Of a stretch of DNA of 64,000 nucleotides, positions 51,635 to 63,972 are shown in pieces. The stretch lies in contig NW_022204667.1 of NCBI RefSeq assembly GCF_008831285.2, positions 1-64,000 of the forward strand. Reading direction: 5' to 3'. This stretch comes from Nymphaea colorata. Its lineage: Eukaryota > Streptophyta > Magnoliopsida > Nymphaeales > Nymphaeaceae. The translations under genes were made by a program, and so were the position numbers. Below the pieces are notes generated by a model. That model did not search any database. It saw only the letters and a list, made by a program, of their open reading frames with translations, and was not told where the DNA came from. Position 1 is the first letter of the stretch. Each line of letters opens with the position of its first letter.

Positions 51635-52861
51635 GCATGTTGAATGATTTAGTGGAATGAAATTACAAGCATATATAAAAATAAACGACATTTAAGTTAT
51701 TTACTTGCTGTATTTCAGTTAATATAACGTGTTTCGCTTGTTTTTACATCTATAACGAATGATTTAAATGGTTCAAACTAAAAGTTTGTACGAAAAAATG
51801 AGATTCACGTCATTCGTTTGATCGCTTATCATTAGCCTATTGCGTTTCACTTGTGATTACATGTACAATGATTGATTTTGTTGATTGAAATCACAAGTTC
51901 AAATGGATGCTAATGGGATCTACGCATTAGTTTGATCTCTTGTAGTCAACCCAATGAGTTGAACTTGTAGTTACATGAATAGTAAGGATTTAATCAATTG
52001 AAATCACAAGTTTGTATCAATGCGAGTGGGATTTATGCGATTCATCTGAGCACGCATACTTCATTGATTGTGATTAACTTGTTGCTACATCCATGTTGAA
52101 TGATTTAGTGGATTTAAATCACAAGTTTGCATGAAAATGAACGAAATTCAAGCATTTCATTTGCTCTTTTATAGTTAATCTAATGTGTTTCACTTGTTAT
52201 TACATATATAATGAATGATTTAAATAATTGAAATCACCAACTCTTATGGACACAAATCCGATGTATACATTAGTTTGATGCTTGTAGTTAGTCCAATAAG
52301 TGGAACTTTTTGTTCGTTTGAATACGAGAACTCATTGAATTAAGTAAAAGGGGTCAAACAAAAGCATAGATCCCACTTGTATCTATATGAACTTGTGATT
52401 TCAATCATTTAAATCGTTCGTTACAGATGTAATAACAAGTGATACATATTAGATTAAATATAGGGGAGCAAATTAACGACTTGAATCTTATTCATTCTCA
52501 TAAAAACTTGTCATTTCGATCAAATAAATCATTCAAAATGGATGTATTGAAAAGTTAAAAACATTCAATTAAATATATGTGATCAAATGAATCGCTTAAA
52601 TCTCACTCGTGTTTATACGAACAACTGACTTCAATCGCTTATATCGCGTACTATAAATGTAACGACAAGTTGAATTCTTTCGATTAAATATTAGGGATGA
52701 AACTAATGTATAGATTCCATTTTTAACTATATAAACTGGTGATTTCAATCATTTAAATCGTTCTTTATAAAAGTAATAAACAGTGAAACACATTAGGTTA
52801 CCTATAAGGAATCAATTGAATGACTTGAATCACAAACTAATGCGTGAATGTGCTTAAACAT

Positions 52862-54088
52862 GCATGTTGAATGATTTAGTGGAATGAAATTACAAGCTTG
52901 TATGTACATAAAAGACATTTAAGTTATTTACTTGTTGTATTTCAGTTATTATAATGTGTTTCGCTTGTTTTTACATCTATAACGAATGATTTAAAAGGTT
53001 CAAACTAAAAGTTTGTATGAAAAAATGAGATTGACGTCATTCGTTTGATCGCTTATCATTAGCCTAATGCGTTTCACTTGTTATTACATGTACAATGATT
53101 GATTTTGTTGATTGAAATCACAAGTTCAAATGGATGCAAATGGGATCCACGCATTATTTTGATCTCTTGTAGTCAATCCAATGAGTTGAACTTGTAGTTA
53201 CATCAATAGTATGGATCTAATGAATTGAAATCACAAGTTTGTATCAATACGAATGGGATTTAAGCGATTAATCTGAGCACGCATATTTCATTGAATGTGA
53301 CGTGCTTGTTGCCACATCCAAGTTGAATGATTTAGTGGATTTAAATCACAAGTTTGCATGAAAATGAACGAAATTCAAGTGGTTCATTTGCTCTTTTATA
53401 GTAAATTTAATGTGTTTCACTTGTCATTACATGTATAAGTAATGATTTATATGATTCAAATCACCAATTCATATGGACACAAATCCGATATATACATTAG
53501 TTTGATGCTTGTAGTTAGTCCAATAAGTGGAACTTTTTGTTCGTTTGAATACGAGAACTCGTTGAATTAAGTAAAAGGGGTCAAACAAAAGCATAGATCC
53601 CACTTGTATCCATATGAACTTGTGATTTTCATCATTTAAATCGTTCGTTACACATGTATTAACAAGTGAAACACATTAGATTAAATATAGGGGAGCAAAA
53701 TAACGACTTGAATCTTATTCATTCTCATACAAACTTGTGATTTCGATCAAATAAATCATTCAAAATGGATGCACCAACAAGTTAAAAACATTCAATTAAA
53801 TCTGTGTGAACAAATGAATCGCTAAGAACCCACTCGTGTTTATACGAACAACTGACTTCAATCCCTTATATCGCGTACTATAAATGTAACGACATGTTGA
53901 ATTCTTTCGATTAAGTTTTAGGGATGAAAATCATGCAGAGATTCCATTTTTAACTATATGAACTGGTGATTTCAATCATTTAAATCGTTCTTTATAGAAG
54001 TAATAAAAAGTGAAACACATTAGGTTAACTATAAGGGATCAATTGAATGACTTGAATCACAAACTAATGCGTGAATGTGCTTAAACAT
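52862..54088. repeat. Model S2 unit showing internal orientation switch
   Basis: Forward monomers (GAAATCACAAGTT, TTAATCTAATGTG, CTTGTTATTACATG) run from 52,862 to about 53,555. At GTTTGAATACGAG / AACTCGTTGAATTAAG the sequence turns into its own complement (AAACTTGTGATTTCGATCAAA, CAAGTGAAACACATTAG) and stays so to about 54,080. The next switch back occurs at the palindrome before the following anchor. About six monomers are forward and four and a half reversed, in total about 10.7 monomer lengths. Confidence 0.85.
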
Positions 54089-57000
54089 TCATTTTGAATG
54101 ATTTAGTGGAATGAAATCACAAGCTCGTACGTACATAAAAGACATTTAAGTTATTTACTTGTTGTATTTCAGTTAATATAATGTGTTTCGCTTGTTTTTA
54201 CATATATAACGAATGATTTAAATGGTTCAAACTAAAAGTTTGTATGAAAAAATGAGATTCAAGTCATTCGTTTGATCGCTTATCATTAGCCTAATGCTTC
54301 ACTTGTTATTACATGTACAATGATTGATTTTCTTGATTGAAATCACAAGTTCAAATGGATGCAAATAGGATCTACGGATTAGTTTGATCTCTTGTAGTCA
54401 ATCCAATGTGTTGAACTTGTAGTTACATCAATAGTAAGGATTTAATGAATTGAAATCACAAGTTTGTATCAATGCGAGTGGGATTTAAGTGATTCGTTTG
54501 AGCACGCAAACTTCAATGAATGTGATTAACTTGTTGATACATCCACGTTGAATGATTTAGTGGATTTAAATCACAAGTTTGTATGAAAATGAACGAAATT
54601 CAAGTGTTTCATTTGCTCTTTTATAGTTAATCTAATGTGTTTCACTTGTTATTATATATACAAGGAATGATCTAAATGATTGAAATCACCAATTCATATG
54701 GACACAAATCTGATGTATACATTAGTTTGATGCTTGTAGTTAGTCCAATAAGTGGAACTTTTTGTTCGTTTGAATACGAGAACTCATTGAATTAAGTAAA
54801 AGGGGTCAAAGAAAAGCATAGATCCTACTTGTATCAATATGAACTTGTGATTTCAATCATTTAAATCGTTCGTTACACATGTAATAACAAGTGAAACACA
54901 TTAGATTAAATATAGGGGAGCAAATTAACGACTTGAATCTTATTCATTCTCATACAAACTTGTGATTTTGATCAAATAAATAATTCAAAATGGATGTATT
55001 AAAAAGTTAAAAATATTCAATTAAATATGTTTGATCAAATGAATCGCTTAAATCCCACTCGTGTTTATACGAACAACTGACTTCAATCCCTTATATCGCG
55101 TACTATAAATGTAACGACAAGTTGAATTCTTTCGATTAAGTACTAGGGATGAAACTAATGCATAGATTACATTTTTAACTATATGAACTGGTGATTTCAA
55201 TCATATAAATCGTTCTTTATAGAAGTAATAAAAAGTGAAACACATTAGGTTAACTATAAGGGATCAATTGAATGACTTGAATCACAAACTAATGCGTGAA
55301 TGTGCTAAAACATGCATGTTGAATGATTTAGTGGAATGAAATCACAAGCTTCTATGTACATAAAAGACATTTAAGTTATTTACTTGTTGTATTTCAGTTA
55401 ATATAATGTGTTTCGCTTGTTTTCACATATATAACGAATGATTTAAATGGTTCAAACTAAAAGTTTGTATGAAAAAATGAGATTCAAGTCATTCGTTTGA
55501 TCGCTTATCATTAGCCTAATGCTTCACTTGTTATTACATATACAATGATTGATTTTGTTGATTGAAATCACAAGTTCAAATGGATGCAAATGGGATCTAC
55601 GGATTAGTTTGATCTCTTGTAGTCAATCCAATGTGTTGAACTTGTAGTTACATCAATAGTAAGGATTTAATGAATTGAAATCACAAGTTTGTATCAATGC
55701 GAGTGGGATTTAAGCGATTCGTCTGAGCACGCATACTTCAATGAATGTGATTAACTTGTTGATACATCCACGTTGAATGATTTAGTGGATTTAAATCACA
55801 AGTTTGTATGAAAATGAATGAAATTCAAGTGTTTCATTTGCTCTTTTATAGTTAATCTAATGTGTTTCACTTGTTATTATATATACAAGGAATGATCTAA
55901 ATGATTGAAATGACCAATTCATATGGACACAAATCTGATGTATACATTAGTTTGATGCTTGTAGTTAGTCCAATAAGTGAAACTTTTTGTTCGTTTGAAT
56001 ACGAGAACTCATTGAATTAAGTAAAAGGGGTCAAAGAAAAGCATAGATCCTACTTGTATCAATATGAACTTGTGATTTCAATCATTTAAATCGTTCGTTA
56101 CACATGTAATAACAAGTGAAACACATTAGATTAAATATAGGGGAGCAAATTAACGACTTGAATCTTATTCATTCTCATACAAACTTGTGATTTTGATCAA
56201 ATAAATAATTCAAAATGGATGTATTAAAAAGTTAAAAATATTCAATTAAATATGTGTAATCAAATGAATCGCTTAAATCCCACTCGTGTTTATACGAACA
56301 ACTGACTTCAATCCCTTATATCGCGTACTATAAATGTAACGACAAGTTGAATTCTTTCGATTAAGTACTAGGGATGAAACTAATGCATAGATTACATTTT
56401 TAACTATATGAACTGGTGATTTCAATCATTTAAATCGTTCTTTATAGAAGTAATAAAAAGTGAAACACATTAGGTTAACTATAAGGGATCAATTGAATGA
56501 CTTGAATCACAAACTAATGCGTGAATGTGCTAAAACATGCATGTTGAATGATTTAGTGTAATGAAATCACAAGCTTCTATGTACATAAAAGACATTTAAG
56601 TTATTTACTTGTTGTATTTCAGTTAATATAATGTGTTTCGCTTGTTTTTACATATTTAACGAATGATTTAAATGGTTCAAACTAAAAGTTTGTATGAAAA
56701 AATGAGATTCAAGTCATTCGTTTGATCGCTTATCATTAGCCTAATGCTTCACTTGTTATTACATGTACAATGATTGATTTTGTTGATTGAAATCACAAGT
56801 TCAAATGGATGCAAATGGGATCTACGGATTAGTTTGATCTCTTGTAGTCAATCCAATGTGTTGAACTTGTAGTTACATCAATAGTAAGGATTTAATGAAT
56901 TGAAATCACAAGTTTGTATCGATGCGAGTGGGATTTAAGAGATTCGTCTGAGCACGCATACTTCATTGAATGTGATAAGCTTGTTGCTACATCCACGTTG

Positions 57001-60000
57001 AATGATGTAGTGGATTTAAATAACAAGTTTGCAAGAAAATGAACGAAATTCAAGTGGTTCATTTGCTCTTTTATAGTTAATCTAATGTGTTTCACTTGTT
57101 ATTACATGTATAAGTAATGATTTAAATGATTGAAATCACCAATTCATATGGACACAAATCTGATGTATACATTAGTTTGATGCTTGTAGTTAGTCAAATA
57201 AGTAGAACTTTTTGTTTCATTGAATTAAGTAAAAATGGTCAAACAAAAGCATAGATCCCACTTGTAACCATATGAACTTGTGATTTCAATCATTTAAATC
57301 GTTCATTACACATGTAATAATATGAGTGAAACACATTAGATTAAACATAAGTGAGCAAATTAACCACTTGAATCTTATTCATTCTCATACAAGCTTATGA
57401 TTTCGATCAAATAAATTATTCAAAATGGATGTACCAACAAGTTAAAAACATTCAATTAAATATGTGTAATCAAATGAATCTTTTAAATCCCACACGTGTT
57501 TATACGAACAACTGATTTCATCGCTTATATCGTGTACTATAGATGTAACGGCAAGTTGAATTCTTTCGATTAAGTACTAGGGATGAAACTAATGCATAGA
57601 TTCCATTTTTGACTATATGAACTGGTAATTTCAATCATTTAAATCGTTCTTTATGGAAGTAATAAACAGTGAGACACATTAGGTTAACTATAAGGGATCA
57701 ATTGAATGACTTGAATCACAAACTAATGCGTGAATGTGCTAAAACTTGCATGTTGAATGATTTAGTGGAATGAAATCACAAGCTTGTATGTACATAAAAG
57801 ACATTTAAGTTATTTACTTGTTGTATTTCAGTTAATATAATGTGTTTCGCTTGTTTTTACATATATAACGAATGATTTAAATGGTTCAAACTAAAAGTTT
57901 GTATGAAAAAATGAGATTCAAGTCATTCGTTTGATCGCTTATCATTAGCCTAATGCTTCACTTGTTATTACATGTACAATGATTGATTTTGTTGATTGAA
58001 ATCACAAGTTCAAATGGATGCAAATGGGATCTACGGATTAGTTTTATCTCTTGTAGTCAATCCAATGTGTTGAACTTGTAGTTACATCAATAGTAAGGAT
58101 TTAATGAATTGAAATCACAAGTTTGTATCAATGCGAGTGGGATTTAAGCGATTCGTCTGAGCACGCATACTTCAATGAATGTGATTAACTTGTTGATACA
58201 TCCACGTTGAATGATTTAGTGGATTTAAATCACAAGTTTGGATGAAAATCAACGAAATTCAAGTGTTTCATTTGCTCTTTTATAGTTAATCTAATGTGTT
58301 TCACTTGTTATTATATATATAAGGAATGATTTAAATGATTGAAATCACCAATTCAGATGGACACAAATCTGATGTATACATTAGTTTGATGCTTGTAGTT
58401 AGTCCAATAAGTGGAACTTTTTGTTCGTTTGAATACGAGAACTCATTGAATTAAGTAAAAGGGGTCAAAGAAAAGCATAGATCCTACTTGTATCAATATG
58501 AACTTGTGATTTCAATCATTTAAATCATTCGTTACACATGTAATAACAAGTGAAACACATTAGATTAAATATAGGGGAGCAAATTAACGACTTGAATCTT
58601 ATTCATTCTCATACAAACTTGTGATTTTGATCAAATAAATAATTCAAAATGGATGTATTAAAAAGTTAAAAAGATTCAATTAAATATGTGTGATCAAATG
58701 AATCGCTTAAATCCCACTCGTGTTTATACGAACAACTGACTTCAATCCCTTATATCGCGTACTATAAATGTAACGACAAGTTGAATTCTTTCGATTTAGT
58801 ACTAGGGATGAAACTAATGCATAGATTACATTTTTAACTATATGAACTGGTGATTTCAATCATTTAAATCATTCTTTATAGAAGTAATAAAAAGTGAAAC
58901 ACATTAGGTTAACTATAAGGGATCAATTGAATGACTTGAATCACAAACTAATGCGTGAATGTGCTAAAACATGCATGTTGAATGATTTAGTGGAATGAAA
59001 TCATAAGCTTGTATGTACATAAAAGACATTTAAGTTATTTACTTGTTGTATTTCAGTTAATATAATGTGTTTCGCTTGTTTTTACATATATAACGAATGA
59101 TTTAAATGGTTCAAACTAAAAGTTTATATGAAAAAATGAGATTCAAGTCATTCGTTTGATCGCTTATCATTAGCCTAATGCTTCACTTGTTATTACATGT
59201 ACAATGATTGATTTTGTTGATTGAAATCACAAGTTCAAATGGATGCAAATGGGATCTACGGATTAGTTTGATCTCTTGTAGTCAATCCAATGTGTTGAAC
59301 TTGTAGTTACATCAATAGTAAGGATTTAATGAATTGAAATCACAAGTTTGTATCAATGCGAGTGGGATTTAAGAGATTCGTCTGAGCACGCATACTTCAA
59401 TGAATGTGATTAACTTGTTGATACATCCACATTGAATGATGTAGTGGATTTAAATCACAAGTTTGTATGAAAATGCACGAAATTCAAGTATTTCATTTGC
59501 TCTTTTATAGTTAATCTAATGTGTTTCACTTGTTATTATATATACAAGGAATGATTTAAATGAATGAAATCACCAATTAATATGGACACAAATCTGATGT
59601 ATACATTAGTTTGATGCTTGTAGTTAGTCCAATAAGTGGAACTTTTTGTTTCATTGAATTAAGTAAAAGGGGTCAAACAAAAGCATAGATCCCACTTGTA
59701 TCCATATGAACTTGTGATTTCAATCATTTAAATCGTTCATTACACATGTAATAATACGAGTGAAACACATTAGATTAAATATAAGGGAGCAAATTAACCA
59801 CTTGAATCTTATTCATTTTCATAAATCCCACACGTGTTTATACGAACAACTGATTTCATCGCTTATATCGTGTACTATAGATGTAACGACAAGTTGAATT
59901 CTTTCGATTAAGTACTCGGGATGAAACTAATGCATAGATTCCATTTTTAACTATATGAACTAGTGATTTCAATCATTTGAATCGTTCTTTATAGAAGTAA

Positions 60001-60120
60001 TAAACAGTGAGACACATTAGGTTAACTATAAGGGATCAATTGAATCACTTGAATCACAAACTAATGCGTGAATGTGCTTAAACATGCATGTTGAATGATT
60101 TAGTGTAATGAAATCACAAG

Positions 60121-60125
60121 CTCGT
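60121..60125. repeat. Candidate left target-site duplication CTCGT
   Basis: The S2 sequence breaks after AATGAAATCACAAGCTCGT; the parallel place at 54,122 continues as ACGTACATAAAAG. The five bases before the LTR, CTCGT, are expected again after the right LTR, which is outside the window. Confidence 0.5.
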
Positions 60126-60400
60126 TGTTAACACCCCAAATTTTTCCACATCAAAATTGAAGCAATGTGAAAATTTCACAAAAGAATTGTGAAAATTTGC
60201 AATTTCAAAGCCAATTTCGAATCTAAAGAACAATTAGATTCAAATCGTGAATTTAACCCGATACACGAATCCCAATGCAGGATTACGAGTCCAAATTCAA
60301 TTGCAAATGTCATTTGAAATCCAAATCCAATTGCAAAATGCAAATTTTGACTTAGATCCAAGAATTGGATCTAATTCAGTCTAAAATGCTACGTGGGACC

Positions 60401-60406
60401 CACGTG
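60401..60406. promoter_or_regulatory. G-box CACGTG in LTR U3
   Basis: CACGTG lies within a GC-rich, partly palindromic patch (60,391-60,415: ACGTGGGACCCACGTG followed by TGGGCCCCAC). The patch combines a G-box with a GTGGGCCCCAC element like TCP or site-II motifs. About 1.1 kb upstream of the TATA box. Confidence 0.45.
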
Positions 60407-60641
60407 TGGGCCCCACCTAGCCCGTGTGGTCAAGAGCCCTCCCCAGGGGCCATGCCCCCCTCCATGTCAAAAAAAAAATAATAAATAAATATTTTCTCTC
60501 AAATTAATTGAAGAAAAGTCATTTTCAAGAAGAAATAAAGGAGAAACCTAGGAAAAGAGAGACATTTATGTCTCTCTCTCTTCTTTAACCAGATCCTCCT
60601 TAAAGAAAAAAATCATTTCCAAGGAAGCAATTACTAGACTG

Positions 60642-60976
60642 GTCAAACTCACCTAACCTACTTAATCCAAGTAGGTTTGACCCGGGTGCACTCAAATGTG
60701 GTGCCAATTCCAGCTAGGTTCGGTCACAATGGGCTCAACATAGTCAAAACGTAAGTCTGTCTCATGATCCAATTAATGGACGAAAATAGACTTTGACCGA
60801 ACCAAACCCACTTTGACTAAACTCAGTCAAAGTATAATTTAGCTCAATTAAGAGCTTTCTTGACCCAAATTTATCAAATTACCTCAAATAAAGTCAAACT
60901 ACTTGCAAATGAGCTTTGACTTTGGTCAATTGGTCGAAATTGATCAATTTGGACAATTTTGCCCTTCTGCGGTCAA
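60642..60976. promoter_or_regulatory. Cluster of 11 TTGAC/GTCAA motifs in LTR U3
   Basis: W-box cores (TTGAC or its complement) start at 60,642, 60,677, 60,743, 60,793, 60,813, 60,826, 60,860, 60,893, 60,916, 60,925 and 60,972. Fewer than one would be expected by chance in 335 bp. WRKY factors bind TTGAC(C/T), so stress-responsive transcription of the element is a reasonable guess, not shown. Confidence 0.55.
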
Positions 60977-61510
60977 CTTAAGATTAAAAAGCCTAAAATG
61001 GTTTATGAAAGGCAAATAAACATTTGAATTTGTCAAATGCTTGAATCAAATACCAAATTTAAATTGAATTTCTCAAGTGAAAGTTTGATTCAGTTGAAAT
61101 CCATTTTCAATCAAGTTTTGGACGAAAATACCCTTTTCGAACCAAATTTGATAAAATTTTTAAATTTTATTAAAATTTAAATTTAATTATCATAATTCAA
61201 TGGCATTTGGAGCTTAGTAACTAGGTTTTAACCTTATAAGCTCGATTTCAAACAAAAAAAAAATAAATAGTATAAAATAAGGGCAAAACCCTGTGTAAGG
61301 GCATTTTCGTCCAAAATTTTGGTCAAAATGGTCACCTAGGTCTGAACCCAAGTTGACCAAACCTAGCCCAGCCCACCTAGCTCGTGGAAATGGGCTGAGA
61401 AATGGTCAATTAGAGCCTTTAAAGTCTATTTAACTCATTTTACAAGTCCCCAAGGTCTTAAGTAAGTTCCCAAGGTGAGTTAAGAAGGTGGTTGAACCCA
61501 CCTCCTCCTC

Positions 61511-61519
61511 TATATAAAC
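61511..61519 (+). promoter_or_regulatory. TATA box of the LTR promoter
   Basis: TATATAAAC is flanked by CT-rich and C-rich sequence (CCTCCTCCTC before, CTCCCCTTGG after), a typical plant core promoter. Transcription would start about 30 bp downstream, near 61,540, making 60,126 to about 61,540 U3 and the rest R/U5. Confidence 0.65.
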
Positions 61520-63954
61520 CTCCCCTTGGCCACTAAGGGGGAGGACGAAATTTTGGAGCATTCTATCAAATTGCTGCAGCCAAGGAGCTAGGAGGGAGAA
61601 GCCAAGGAAGAGAGAAGAGGTTCGTCCAAGCCCCCTTCCCCTTTTTCTCCCATTCTCTTCTTCACTTTCTTCTATTCTCCCCATTGATTTTGCTAAGTTA
61701 GGGTGCTTAAGTGAACCCTTACTTAGGATTTTCGTGGTGAGAAGCCCTCTTTACCACTCCAAATTCCAGCAAGCAAGCTATTTCTTATTCTAGCTTTGCT
61801 AAGCTTGAATCCACGGTTGGATTCTTGCTTAGGATTGCTTGGGTTAGAAAACAAGTGAAGACGAAAGACAAACATCAAGACCGACCGCAAGGTAGGTGAT
61901 CTTAACTCACTTCTCTTCTACTTTAGCTTATTGTTGATTTATTTTAATTCCAACAATTAGTGGGAGGGTTTATTTTCATTTGCTTACGGCTGGGAATGAT
62001 GTCCAGCTAAGGGAAACCTACGCTTCAATGTACATGTTAATGCATAATGCATGCATATGTCGGTTTTTCTTAAATATGAACCCAAGTATCAAATTTTGAA
62101 ATGGGCCCCAAGGCCACGTCCCTTTCAAAGGAACCAACTTAATACCATTTTGAACTCCCTACCATGAGAGAATCCCACGGTGAGAAAGTGATTTTGCTAC
62201 ATCACGTATGATGAAAATGCCTATAAGGGATGGATACGTTTTTATGAATGTGATCCACCCTTGCGTGGCGAAATGATGGACGAATAAGCTTGAGTATTGT
62301 TTTATTTTCTTTCTTATTCACAGTCATTTTGATTCATGTCTTTCAATTTAATTAATCAAGGGTAGTAGGGAAGATTTGAAACAAGTTCTCAATCTTCCTA
62401 CATAAAAGAACCCAGCCATGAATCATCATGATTCATGAGTCATGCGGTCCCTTGATAAAATTTCATTTTGAAAAGTAAGGTACGTATATGTATACATTGT
62501 TATATATGTACATATATGCATCCGATTTCTTGTCAAAAATTACATTCCTCCCTTAAAATCAGGTTGGAACATGTTTCCAAACCGGTCTTTAAGGAAATTG
62601 GCCATTTTTATTGATTTTTCTAGTGCAAGATTATAAATTACTTTCATTTCATTTTTACTTAATTTCAGCAAACCCATACGTAAGATGTATGTATGTTGTT
62701 GAAATCAGACCATGTTTTATAGGAATTGGTTTAAGAATATCAAAATTTACGTATTTGAAATACCAACCATCCTAGAATCATCCAAAGGAGTTGATGATTT
62801 CATTACTACGAAATCTGGAATTTGAATAGATTTGAAAAACTCATTGTTTCTATCTAAGAAACAAGTCCTTATTGGAATCAATGTCCACAATTTTCAGCTA
62901 TTTAAATCAACACAAGGTCTGATTTTTAGCTATTTTGAGACAAAAGTGGACGTCATCCATGTCTCCCATCCGTTTCAAAGATTGAACTTGACATCATTTA
63001 TATATTTTCATCATTTTGATAATTTTATGTCAAGCCTCAAGCTTATGGACTACATCTCTAATTCATGTGCTTAATCATATAATGAGCACATATAGAGAAA
63101 GTCCTACATTTTAATCAATCTTCATGTATAGATTGTATGACGTGCAATACGGACTTTGAGAGATTATGAGGGAGTGAAGAATGTATGTTTCATATGAATG
63201 AATCTTGATGGATTATGAGAGAGAGAAGAATGAATGTTCCATATAGTTTCCATTCTCGTTTCATGCATTCACTTTCACTCAAAATCAATGGCACCACATG
63301 CACATTCTCAAGAAATTAAGTGATTCAAATTTAAGTTGCAAAAAGTGACCAAGTCATATTGCAATGAGAATTTGTAAACTTCACTTAACTTCAAAAGAAA
63401 ACACAAGCAATGCATTCATAATCTTTTGGCCAAAGTGCATTTGAAAAACAACATGTTTTCTAACAATTTGGAACCTATGTTCTTTCAAAAGAATGAATTC
63501 TACAAATCACATGATTTGACAAAAGAAGAGTTCAAAATCAATTTTTATCATAAGATGATCATCATCATCTAGAGTTCACAACAAAGAACTCAATTCCAAA
63601 TCTTCAAAAATCCTCAAGAATTATGTGTTTCAAATAACACCAAAACAAAGGATTTTAAACCAACTTGAAAACCCCCAATATTCAAATTCATTTATTCAAA
63701 AAAATGAATTTCGGTTCTTGAATCCAAAACCTCAATGCATAAGCATATAGGACTTACATCAATAACTCGTATATGATCCAAATGATCTTTAGTCCTTGGT
63801 CTAATTACCCCTGTTAAAGGCGGCAGGAACGGTTGGACCTCGTACCGACGAGCGGATCCCTTTCTCTTGAAAATTTTCTCAAAACCCCAATTTTAAAAGA
63901 ATTTTGCTGACTCGCATTTCGACCTTCTTGAAAAGGGAGTGGGGTGCGAACAGA

Positions 63955-63972
63955 TGGCACACCCGGTGGGAC
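63955..63972 (+). other. Candidate primer binding site
   Basis: TGGCACACCCGGTGGGAC begins with TGG, the complement of a tRNA CCA end, two bases after the proposed LTR end. I cannot match it to a specific tRNA without a search. The remaining 28 bases of the window are untranslated leader. Confidence 0.5.

Larger units (their letters stand above)
14911..60125. repeat. Satellite DNA array, about 115-bp monomer, two higher-order organisations
   Basis: About 45 kb of one AT-rich satellite family. The forward monomer runs GATTTAAGCCATTCATTTG ... TTAATCCAATGAGTTCAACT ... TTTATATTGAATGATTTAAG ... GAAATCACAAGTTCGTATGA. An exact recent duplication at 18,668-18,782 / 18,783-18,897 gives a period of 115 bp. 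The best conserved part is GAAATCACAAGTT plus the following GTATGAATACGAATGAG. Monomers differ strongly within a higher-order unit but are alike at matching places in successive units, as in centromeric-type satellites. There is no coding capacity; all open frames inside are short and arise from the repeat. Centromeric, pericentromeric or knob location cannot be decided from sequence alone. Confidence 0.95.
51635..60125. repeat. S2 array, distal homogenised units
   Basis: Anchors at 51,635, 52,862, 54,089, 55,314, 56,539, 57,748, 58,973 and 60,086, with spacings of 1,227, 1,227, 1,225, 1,225, 1,209, 1,225 and 1,113. From 54,296 on, the units share derived changes (CCTAATGCTTCACTTG instead of CCTAATGCGTTTCACTTG; GGATCTACGGATTAG; GTAAAAGGGGTCAAAGAAAAG in most). 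They are almost identical over long stretches, which points to recent spread. The last unit has lost about one monomer at 59,822 and is cut by the LTR at 60,125. Confidence 0.9.
60126..63952 (+). mobile_element. 5' LTR of an LTR retrotransposon inserted in the satellite (about 3.8 kb)
   Basis: The segment starts TGTTAACACCCCAAATTTTT exactly where satellite sequence ends, and plausibly ends at GTGCGAACA (63,952), giving TG...CA ends. It contains no satellite monomers and no substantial open frame. It has a GC-richer U3 with G-box and TTGAC motifs, a TATA box at 61,511, and a leader region. Just after the proposed end is a TGG-initial candidate primer binding site, which fixes the plus orientation. 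An LTR this long is usual only in some plant Ty3/gypsy lineages such as Tat/Ogre and relatives. That assignment is inference, because no gag or pol lies inside the window. The right border rests on the CA plus binding-site pattern and could be off by a few bases. Confidence 0.7.

Noticed and set aside
14911-60125. Short open frames in the satellite (for example 19,216-19,404 and 56,892-57,095) as small genes
   Set aside because: They are not conserved between equivalent HOR positions and consist of satellite text.
14911-60125. CRISPR-like array
   Set aside because: The repeats are about 115-bp monomers with no separate unique spacers, in a plant-type context; this is satellite DNA.
14911-60125. 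Declaring the array the functional centromere
   Set aside because: Monomer type and HOR structure are compatible with it, but location and CENH3 occupancy cannot be read from sequence.
61430-61684. 84-codon minus-strand open frame in the LTR
   Set aside because: It is antisense to the LTR promoter and leader, shows no family resemblance, and spans the TATA box.
62832-63074. 80-codon plus-strand open frame in the LTR
   Set aside because: No domain resemblance; it is AT-rich LTR sequence between promoter and primer site.
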